Source: Cryptomeria japonica (taxonomy: Eukaryota > Streptophyta > Pinopsida > Cupressales > Cupressaceae). From it: 64,000 nucleotides of DNA. Under the pieces are notes generated by a model. That model worked only from the letters and a program-made list of their open reading frames with translations. It searched no databases and was not told where the DNA came from. Location of the stretch: the NCBI RefSeq assembly GCF_030272615.1, contig NC_081415.1:507051373-507115372 (forward strand), in the 5' to 3' direction. The translations under genes and the position numbers were made by a program. Shown here piece after piece: positions 55,283 through 64,000 of the stretch. Each line of letters opens with the position of its first letter. Position 1 is the first letter of the stretch.

Positions 55283-57105
55283 ATGGTTTGTTTAGTATCA
55301 ATCTCTGCTCCTATATTTGATGGTTCGAACTTTTCTATTTGGAGTTGCAGAATGGAAGTTTTCCTATCCACTTTAGGGTTTGATGTATGGATGTCAGTAG
55401 TTGATGGTCTCCCTAGAAAGGTCAATCTTCCTACTGGATTTGTAGAAGAAAGAAGAAACTAGTGCAATGAAGAAGCCATGAAGGCTATTCTTAGTGGACT
55501 CGCCGGTGATGTCTCTTCACAGGTGGATAGGTGTAAAACAACAAAGAGCTTATGGGAAATATTGAAGAAGCTCTATGGAAATGAACCCTCAACTGTAGAA
55601 CCAGAATTGAAGCAAATATGAAAAATACCTCTCATATTCATATGGATGATGAACATAGATCTGCTAGCAGCCATAGCAGTGATGAAGAAGGAGCTCAACT
55701 CTTTGTGGCTCAAGAATCTGAAAGTGGCTGGGCAAACAATTCCCCTCAACAAAATATGTTGAGCAGTAATGATGATGAAGAGGAAGACATGACAGATAGA
55801 TCTTGCCTTCAAGATCCTTTTGATGATGAAGAAGCATCAAAAGTTGACCTCGAAGGAGAGCTTGTAAATACATTTGAAGAACTCAGTAGAGTTAAAAGGG
55901 AATACAAGCTATTCAAGAATGTTGTTATTATGGAGCAGAACCAGTTAGTCAAATGCCTTGAAGAATCTAAGAAATGCATCTCAGAGTTGAAGACTCGGGC
56001 ACAAGACACCAACAAATGTCGGTGTGAAGATCTATTCTCTCAACTAGAGATAAAAGACAAAAAAATTCAGTGGCCGCTTGAAGAAAACAAAGGCAAGACC
56101 TCTCCAGTTAGATATGTTCCTCTAAAGAAGGTTGATCTGACCACAACTGGTGTGGACTTGCAGACAAAAGTGAAGATTAATACTGCAAGAAGGAATCTTC
56201 ATACAGATCCTAGAGGTAAGGGGAAGATGGAAGAAGAAAACTCCACCGGAAGTAGAAAGATGAGGAAGCAGCAAAGGAGACCCTCCACCAGCAAAGGACA
56301 GAAAAATGCTACCACCCACAAGGGGAAGCAAGTGTGGGAGAAGAGAAGAGATCAGATGAAATAGTTGCTCAGAATGGACAATCAAGGATCCGTTCTCAAA
56401 AAGGAAAAGATGGGGATGCAAAACCGACAAGATCTCCTCATACATGGCAAAGTAAATGTGTAAGTCATATGTCGTCATTTACCGGTAACTACTTTACATG
56501 TAATGATTATGGCCATAAGGTAAGGGAATGCAGAAAGAGACCTAGAAAGAATAATGTAGGATCTCATAGAGATCATGATTATGGGAAGGATGTATCCAGA
56601 AGTAGATACATGCATGTTCCTTCTCTCGGTTATGCAAAGATTGTTTGTCATAACTACAATGGATCTGGCCATAGAGTTTGAATGCAGGAAGAGGAACTTG
56701 CAGTTACATGGAGACCGACAAAATGGTCATGCTTTGCAGATAAGCGAAGACAAAGCATATGGAAGGCAGAGATCTACATGGAACCAAAGGAGAAATGTCC
56801 CTGCAGGAGTAAGAGGTCCACTGGTTTTGGTTGTTAGTCAAAGCAACATGTCCAGGAGAAGATGGTAAAACCAGTATGTCAAGAGATTTCCCAATCATAA
56901 TGTTGGTATGAATGTTGTGTGCTACTATAGCACTACTTCTGGCTATAATGAAGAATCAGGAAATGGAAGGACCCATCAGCAAAAAAATGAAAGACCTACT
57001 CCTGAGTCTGGAAATGGGAAGAAGGATCAAACCAAGCAGGTATGGAGGAAGAAGACCATGGACCGGCAATGTGCACTCAGCATACAAGTGATGTCTCCTA
57101 AGGCC
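55283..57105 (+). pseudogene. Copia-type gag of element L with degenerate zinc knuckle
   Basis: From ATG 55283 the gag N-terminus reads ISAPIFDGSNFSIWSCRMEVFL, typical of UBN2/DUF4219-type gag, broken by TAG at 55460. It continues in frame for about 50 codons (SLWEILKKLYGNEP) to a TGA at 55619-55621. An acidic, coiled-coil-rich stretch (55618-56364, for example GELVNTFEELSRVKREYKLFKN) then a basic linker follow. A zinc knuckle YFTCNDYGHKVREC (about 56490-56535) has lost its first cysteine; a second one near 56640 (CHNYNGSGH) is also damaged. Frames are shifted several times after 56364. No pol follows. Confidence 0.7.
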
Positions 57106-57476
57106 TAAAGGAGATACAGGATCTTAGGGGGAGTAACACATTGAATTTATCTTCTACCCCCTTGGTAAAGGAAGCAACATGAAAGAACATGATGTTGCTA
57201 GTATGAAGGATGAGAATGTAAAGATAGGTGTGTGTAGATGTTGTCTTGACTACACATCTACAGATCAGTGATAGATCACCACTGCATGTTTCAAAGGGTG
57301 AAGGTTAAAGATTGGCATCAGATGTTAACTGGTATGTGCAGGATGTTACCAACATGTATACTAACAGGTACTTGCAGGTTATGTAAGACAATGAGGATGG
57401 AGAGCATTGCATTAACCCCAGTAGCATGGAGTGAAATTATGTCTTAGGAGGTGTTGATGAAGACCTAAAAAACATA

Positions 57477-60400
57477 TGTTGGCCCCAGTTGTTGATCATG
57501 CAAGCTTGCATGTTTTTGGGCTAATCGGTTTGTCTCTTGGCATGATGATGCCATTATATGGCATTGGGAAAATCCAGGATAGTTGTGTTTTGTGAATGTA
57601 GCCCATTTTTGGGTGAACCGTGTTAAATCTTTGTGTTATCTGTGTTATGCAATTTTCTTCATCTTTTGTATTTGTATTTGCATGTAATTATTAATTTGTA
57701 TTTGCTCCAGATCTGCCTAAACCCTAACAATTAGTATCAGAGCCGTGTATTTTTGTAAGTTGTCAAGGACTTTCAGATTTGAGTGGGAGCAATGGAAGAA
57801 ACCAAATTCAAGGTCAAGAAGTTCAACGACCAGAATTATCAGTTATGGAAAATGCAGATGGAGGAGTACCTGTATCAAAAGGATCTATGGCAGCCATTGG
57901 AAGGAAAGTTGAAGAAATTGACTGTAATGTTAGATGAAGATTGGGATATTCTAGATAGAAAGGCACTAGGAACCATTCGGTTGTGTCTTGCGCCATCTAT
58001 AGCATATAATATATCAAAAGAAACAACGACTGTAGGTCTGATGTCCGCACTGGCTAAAATTTCTAAGAAACCCTCAGCTTTGAATAAGGTATTTCTTATG
58101 AAGAGTTTGTTTAATATAAAAATGAGTGAGGGAGGATCTGTAGCAGATCATTTAAATAAATTTAATACAGTTACCAGTCAATTGTCTTTTGTAAAAGTAA
58201 CTTTGATGAAGAGGTTAGGGATCTCTTAATTTTATGTTCTTTGTCTAAAAGATGGACTAGCTTGCTTATGGCTATAAGTAACTCTGTCTCTAGTACAAAA
58301 ACTTTGAAAGTTGATGATGTTGTTGGTGTTATCCTAAGTGAGGAAATGCGACGGAAAAGCACAGGTGAGACTTCAACATCATCGGGTATTGTTTTGAATG
58401 TAGAGAACAAGGGAAGATCAAAGGAAAGAGGAAAAGGCCCTGGGAGTAAGAAGTCACGAGGGAAGTCAAAGAAAGGATTCTCTCAATCCAAAGGAAGAAA
58501 GGATTGTTGGTACTACGAAAAGCCAGGACATTTAAAGAAAGATTGTTGGTCTCGAAAAAACAAACAAGGAGACGGAAATGAAGATGATAGTAAGGAAGCT
58601 AATATTGCAAGTAATACTTTACAAGATGTCTTGATTTTGTGTTTAGATAATGTTAATGACTCTTGGGTAATAGAATCAAGGGCTTCATTTCATGCCACAC
58701 CCCATAAAAAATATTTTCTAGATTATGTTCAAGGTGATTTTGGATAGGTATATATGGGTGATGATGAGCCCTACCAGATTGTTGGAAAAGGCAAGATAAA
58801 AATCAAGTTGCAGAATGGAAATGATTGGTTGTTACAAGAGGTAAGGCATGTTCCTAATTTAAGAAGAAATTTAATTTATGCAGGACAAATGGGCAGTGAA
58901 GGTTGCATAGTTACCTTCACAGACAATGTCTGGAAGGTCACTAAAGGTGCATTAGTAGTAGCTAAAGGTGCAAAGGTATGCACATTGTATTTGTGTACTG
59001 GTAATACTTATTCTACCTTAGCTGCTATAGAAAAAGTTGTTGCGGGGATAGCTACAATAGATGTTGCAAGGACAGATTCAAAACTGTGGCACCGTAGACT
59101 TGGGCACATGAGTGAGAAAGGGATGAAAATCCTTCAATCTAAAAATTTGTTGCCAGGATTGAAATAGATTGATTTAGAATTATGTGAAAATTGTGTCTAT
59201 GGTAAACAAAAAAGAGTCAGATTTCTCAATATTGGGAAAGAGAAGAAGAGTGAGAAATTAGAGCTCGTGCATTCAAATGGATGGGGACCAGCTCAGGTAT
59301 CATCTCTTGTTGGTTTTTGTTATTATGTTATTTTTATAGATGATGTAACCAGGAAAAAATGGGTATATTTCCTAAAATAGAAATCAGATGTTTTTTAAAC
59401 TTTTAAGAAATGGAAAGCTTTGTTTGAGAATGTGACAGGAAAAAAGTTGAAGTGTCTCAGATCTGATAATGGAGGCGAGTATTGCAGAAAAGTATTTGAA
59501 GATTAATGTTCTTTCAATGGAATTCAAAGGCAAAAAACAGTTCCAAGAACCCAACAAGAAAATGGTGTGTCTGAGAGAATGAATAGGACCATCATGGAGC
59601 GTGCAAGGAGCACGAGACTACATACTAGACTGCCCCTACAATTTTGGGCAGATGTTGTACATATTGTTATTTATTTAATAAATAGAGGGCCTTCAAATCC
59701 TTTGGATGGTGGCATTCTAGAGGAGGCATGGACTGGTAAAAAGGTAAACTATTATTTTCTGAAAACCTTTGGTTGTGAAGCTTTTGTTCATGTTGATAAA
59801 GAAAACAGAACCAAGCTTGATGCTAAATCTAAAAAACATACCTTCATTGGATATGGAATGGATGACTTTGGTTATTGGTTATGGGATTTTGAAAATTAGG
59901 AAATAATTAGAAGTAGAGATGTTAAATTCAATGAGAAGGTCATGTATAAAGAACATATGTCGGAAAAGAAGCATTAACAGGTCAAAAAGGAATATATGAT
60001 GTTGGATGAGATTCCTGATAAATAGAATGCCATTGGTACCTGATGCTCAACAATAACAAAATATCCTACAAACTCCTACAAGTGTTAGACATCCTACGAG
60101 GTTAAGTAGGCCTCCTGAAAGATTTTCTCCTTCTTTGTATTCTATTTTATTAACTGATTTTGGTGAACCTGAAAGATATGAAGAAGCAATGCAGGTGGAT
60201 GTCAAACAACAGTGGGAGCTAGGCACGAAAGACGAAATGGATTCCTTAATGAATAATCAGACTTGGGACTTAGTCCCATTACATGCAGGAAAAAGAGCCT
60301 TGCCAAATAAATGGGTTTATAGGCTGAAGGAGGAGGATGGAGGACAAAAAAAATATAAGGCCAAACTCGTGGTTAAAGGTTTTGCATAGAAAAAGGGTAT

Positions 60401-62120
60401 AGATTTTGATGAAATATTTTCTCCAGTTGTAAAAATGACTTCAACTAGAACTGTTCTAAGTCTTGTGGTTGTAAAAGGCTTGCATCTTGAACAACTAGAT
60501 GTTAAAACAACTTTTCTCCATGGGGATTTGGAGGAGTAATTCTGCATGCAACAACCACAGGTATACGAGGTCAAACGTAAGGAGGAGTTAGTGTGCAGGT
60601 TGAAGAAGATTTTGTATGGTCTAAAGCAAACACCCCGACAATGGTATTTGAAATTTGATAGTTTCATGGCTGAATAAGGTTACCACATATGTCATTTTGA
60701 TCATTGTGTTTATTTTAAGAGATTGGATAATGGCAGTTATATTATCCTTTTTACTTCATGTCTATGCCATGCTTGTTGTTGGGTCTAACATGCAACACAT
60801 AAATGAACTTAAACATAAATTATCAAAGCCATTTGCTATGAAGGATTTGGGTGCAGCTAAGAAAATTCTTAGTACGGGGATTTCACGGGACAAGAAAAAT
60901 AGAACATTAACTATGTCCCAAAGTGAGCATACAGAGAAGGTGTTGAAAATATTTAACATGTAAAATGCTAAAGCAGTTGGTACACCTTTGACTAGTCATT
61001 TCAAATTGACTAAGGAGATGTGTCCAAAGACATAGGAAGAGGTAAATAAAATGTATGACCAAATATTGCACATGTAGTGGGAGTTGTGAGCAGGTACATG
61101 AGCAATCCGAGAATAGAACATTGGAATGCTATCAAATGGATTCTCAGGTATTTGAGAGGTAATTCTAGCAAGGCATTATGTTTCAAAGGATCAAATGTTT
61201 CTCTACGAGGATATGTTGACTTTGATTTGGCAGGTGATATTGATACTAGGAGGAGTACTATAGGGTATGGTTTTACTATTGGGGGAACTGCAGTTAGTTG
61301 GATTTCTAGATTGCAAAAGGTTGTTGCACTTTCAACCGCTAAAGCTAAGTATGTAGCTACTACTGAATCTAGCAAGTAGATTATTTGGTTACAACATTTT
61401 CTGGAGGAATTGGACTAGATGCAGGAGGATAGCCCATTGTATACTGATAGCCAGAGTGCCATTCATCTTGTAAACAATTCTTCTCTTCATTCGAGGATAA
61501 AACACATTCATCTCAGTTACGACTTGAGAAGATTCACACAAGTGACAATCTTGCATATATGTTTACGAAGGTAGTCCCATGGGAGAAGATGATTTCCTCC
61601 TCATTTTCTCTCGCATTCTTGACTGAACATCCTGGAATTAAGGAACAATCGAGTCCAAGAGTTTTATCCAGTGGGAGCTGCAAGTTTAGCAATGTCATCC
61701 AGGATCAGTCTGCAAGTGGGAGATTATTGGTTTGTGGTGACTGATCATGCAAAATTTTCTTGTACGTGTAAGAGAATACGAGAATGCGTGTACAAGTATG
61801 AGAGTATGAGCATGAGGAAAATATTACAAGAATATTCCTTTAGGGTTAGGATTATTCTTTGTTAGTTGACTTTGTATGTTGCCCTAAAATTACATGTTAT
61901 AAGCGGTTGGAATGTATAAGGCATTGCAATGGTGTTGTACTGATTTACTGGATAATAAGAAAAGATTGGATGACTATCTTCTATGGATGTAGCCCATTTT
62001 GGGGTGAATCACGTGAAATATTTGTGTTATCTGTGTTATGCAATTTTCTTCATCTTTTGTGTTTGTATCTGCATATAATTGTTAATTTATATTTGCTCCA
62101 GATCTGCCTAAACCGTAACA
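57477..62120 (+). mobile_element. Decayed Ty1/copia element M
   Basis: The 5' LTR (57477-57729, 253 bp) and 3' LTR (about 61725-62120, 396 bp) share their starts (TTGG...TGATCATGCAA) and about 130 bp at their ends (GTAGCCCATTTT, TGTTATGCAATTTTCTTCATC, GATCTGCCTAAACC). The 5' copy has lost or replaced the middle. ATTAGTATCAGAGCC after 57730 is a degenerate primer-binding site. GTGGGAGATTA before the 3' LTR is the likely polypurine tract. The flanks ACATA and ATTAG do not match, so no target duplication is visible. Confidence 0.8.
57792..61560 (+). pseudogene. Copia gag-pol of element M, heavily mutated
   Basis: Gag (57792-58200, KFNDQNYQLWKMQMEEYL) runs into a frameshift near 58200. The zinc knuckle CWYYEKPGHLKKDC (about 58505) has lost its second cysteine. 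The protease motif reads VIESRASFH where the family has DSGA, so the catalytic aspartate is gone. Integrase remains ([30 protein letters not shown]) span 59080-59900 with several stops. RT (60180-60960) has LPNKWVYRLK, LKKILYGLKQTPRQWY and a frame break; the YVDD region is reduced to VYAMLVVG, with the two catalytic aspartates missing. RNase H remnants (ALSTAKAKYVA, TDSQSAIHLV) lie at 61080-61500. Clearly dead, and much older than the element at 44231. Confidence 0.88.
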
Positions 62121-62156
62121 ATTAGAAGCCCCATGGGTATCAGAAGGAGAGTTAGG

Positions 62157-63035
62157 TTAATCTCTCTTTTCTTTTTCATTGATCTTTTTGGTAGAGCTAC
62201 AAGTAACTCTAGAGGTCCTGAGCTCCTCACTTTCTATTTTCCTCTTTTTCTTTGATGGGCCCTCTTTTGTAAGTTCAACCTTCTTATCTGCCCTTTTTGT
62301 TTTCTTCTTCGAGGGTTCCCCTTTTTCTATTTTCAAATTTTTTAACATGGGCCCCTTATTTACCTTCCTGACAGGCAAGGACAAAAATTCTAACCATTTA
62401 TGTTTCCCTGACTCCTTCTTTAAGAAACGATGCTTAACATTAAGAGGAATTAAACTAGGATACTTTATATAAATATCTCTTTCTTTTACCCTAGCTATCA
62501 TAGAAGAAATGTGTGAGAATAGGAAAGAAGGAAGATTAACCTGAGTCTTTGGTATAGTGTTTACATACCTTAAATGAATTGATAGTCACATACCTAGGCC
62601 CAACACCGTGTCATACTGCCCTTCACAGGTGAAAATTTTCATAAGCCAGAGCACTGTTGTTTTCCATGGCTCGTCCAAACTACTTCTATTTACACCCTTT
62701 GTGCTACCTTTAGGTATTTGCAACTCAAGTTGTTTCTCATTTCCTTCATGGAATGAATTGATCACCTCATCAAAATTGATGTGGCCCTTGTTTATCAACT
62801 CCCCTTTAGTGGGAATTCTTGAGATTTCACTTATAACTTGGGGTGTTACTTCAATTACTTCTCCTCCTACTCGAGTAACATTGACATGAAAATTTTCCAC
62901 AAATTCTTCTACAATTTTTGGCTCAAATCCTTCATACGTTTTAATAAAACTCAACCAACCCACCTGCTCTAGCAATCTTTCTGTTTCTGGGTCTAAGCTA
63001 AAATTTTCTAGCTCAGTGATTCATTTGTTCCCCAT
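62157..63035 (-). pseudogene. Plant transposon-associated protein (plant mobile-domain / Transposase_32-like)
   Basis: From the ATG at 63035 (MGNK) an immediate TGA (63021-63023) is followed by an open frame LLEQVGWLSFIKTYEGFEPKIVEEFVENFHVNVTRVGGEVIEVTPQ and so on (first 20 residues from 62975 onwards are the clearest), with EISRIPTKGE and LMKIFTCEGQYDTVL. A TGA at 62586-62588 is followed in frame by a Lys-rich tail (KKKTKRADKK, KKKRKIESEE) to 62157. The GW-F--Y-GF--E-V-EF pattern and FTCEG-YDTVL look like the 'putative plant transposon protein' family, which occurs in many plant repeats and has no proven activity. It may be distantly related in type to the A/B protein. It starts 37 bp from the copia LTR end. 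Confidence 0.55.
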
Positions 63036-63039
63036 TTCT

Positions 63040-63780
63040 TCTTACTCTGAAAATTCTACTTTCAACTCTGCAAATTAAACTCGACTCACAAAACAGGGAA
63101 TGAAAAATATTTCATGCAAAGATAAAATATATGTCCAAGGTGATCATTAATTACACACACATATTTTTCATTAACTTCATACTAAATCTGCATGATCCGT
63201 TTGCCATTATGTTGCACTTTGCTTCAAGATTTGTTGATTTGGTGGTGGCTTTAGTATGTGTATTGATCGCCGCAATCATTACTTTTTAAAATTTTAAATG
63301 ACAAATAACGTCAATCCAATTCATCACTTATATCTCCATTTAATACTTGTTAACTTATAATAATAATGTTATTAATAAGCTGACATAACTTTATACAAAA
63401 TAAATTATAATTTTTACTTTATATCCAAAAATTAGAAAATAATATTTCAAAAACAATACCTATGATAAATATTTACCTTTTAACTATTCAATGTATATTG
63501 GTCAGGAGTCATCATGCAGGACTAATCATTTTGCTACTAATAAAAAGCAACATACTAATTAGGAGCCGTCAGGAGCATAAATATCAACTTATCAATAGTA
63601 ATACTGACAAGCTGATTAGGATTTACTCAAAACTCTTTCTGCATGGACCAAGTAAACATTAAATAATGATACAATCTTCAAAAATTTCAACATCAGAGAC
63701 TATCTGGAGCAAGAGGAACACTAATCCAGCAAAATAATTGTTTTTGGATTCATGAAAGCCATCAGGAGCAAATTGTAGTT
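63040..63780. other. No gene seen
   Basis: AT-rich sequence with short stop-interrupted frames only. Words like GTCAGGAGC and ATCAGGAGC recur at 63500-63770 at irregular spacing. Confidence 0.5.
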
Positions 63781-63794
63781 GATCTGGAAAAAGT

Positions 63795-63995
63795 TGTCAT
63801 TCCTGGTTTTCAAATTTTTTCTGAAGGTATGAATCGCCATTTCTGGTTTTCAATTCACCCCTAAGGTAAACCGCCATTTCTAGTTTTCAATTCACCCCCA
63901 AGGTAAACCGCCATTTCTAGTTTTCAATCATCCTCATTTTTTATTTTTTTTGGGGGGGGGGGGGGAAATAAACCACTATTTCTAGTTTTCAATTT
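63795..63995 (+). repeat. 37-bp minisatellite with a run of 14 G
   Basis: CGCCATTTCTAGTTTTCAAT units start at 63835, 63872 and 63909 (37 bp apart), with a partial unit before (CATTCCTGGTTTTCAA, 63798) and another after a G14 run (63952-63965). The array continues beyond the window's end. Confidence 0.88.
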
Positions 63996-64000
63996 ATCTC

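Larger units (their letters stand above)
52902..57476 (+). mobile_element. Gag-only LTR element L with a 2.3-kb 5' LTR
   Basis: A 5' LTR of 2,308 bp (52902-55209, TGTTGGCATTG to GTTTAACA) is followed by a primer-binding site (TTGGTATCAAAGCC from 55211) and a decayed gag. No protease, integrase, RT or RNase H follows. A GGGGGAG purine tract at about 57125-57131 could be the polypurine tract, but no matching 3' LTR appears before copia element M starts at 57477. The LTR end resembles solo LTR J. It is a truncated or non-autonomous element, probably copia-like from its gag. Confidence 0.7.

Noticed and set aside
57477-62120. Target duplication for copia element M
   Set aside because: ACATA and ATTAG flanks do not match; the right border or flank has changed.

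Overview
The window is nuclear DNA of a plant with a large, repeat-filled genome. It is AT-rich, I see no host gene I can name, and it is almost wall-to-wall transposable elements in several layers of nesting. LTR families with TGTAATGTCCCC-type ends, very long LTRs and decayed copia, gypsy and hAT elements make a gymnosperm (conifer-like) source my best guess; that is inference, not proof.

Layout. 1-15043: the 3' end of a plus-strand gypsy-like element and its 3' LTR. That LTR is split by a solo LTR (1461-13745, TSD TTTAC), which is split by element B1 (1716-12246, TSD ATATT), which is split by element A1 (2437-9502, TSD CACAT/CGCAT). 15044-20059: a minus-strand gypsy element (gag, primer-binding site, 5' LTR) holding two solo LTRs and a short hAT-like TIR element with an 8-bp TSD. 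20136-24550: a decayed hAT transposase gene split by a 1.6-kb solo LTR, followed by GATG/GATA arrays and a partial tandem duplication. 25862-33714: element A2. 33942-40567: element B2 on the minus strand (TSD CCGCC). 42732-44069: a 669-bp tandem duplication carrying hAT tail pieces. 44231-49696: a nearly complete Ty1/copia element (320-bp LTRs, TSD GGATG). 49751-50215: a solo LTR. 50409-50985: a tandem array of tRNA-like units. 52902-57476: a gag-only element with a 2.3-kb LTR. 57477-62120: a decayed copia. 62157-63035: a minus-strand gene for a plant transposon-associated domain. The end holds a 37-bp minisatellite.

The most interesting content is the A/B family (A1, A2, B1, B2). These 6.6-7.9 kb units (3.5 kb in the deleted B1) start TGTTGT and end CAACA. 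Three of the four have exact or 4-of-5 target duplications of 5 bp. I find no terminal direct repeats, reverse transcriptase, integrase or transposase in them. Three of them (A1, A2, B2) encode the same long protein of about 1,080-1,170 codons, now broken by stops and frameshifts. Each carries, upstream of the gene, its own kind of repeated imperfect palindrome, and each has a TATA-like box downstream of the gene near its 3' end. They look like giant solo LTRs with a gene in U3, or like an LTR-less element class mobilised in trans. In A2 the upstream array has 15 copies of a 33-bp stem-loop at a 165-167 bp period (twice 176), with wobble and compensatory changes that keep the stem.

None of the coding regions looks intact, so gene calls are given as pseudogenes unless stated.
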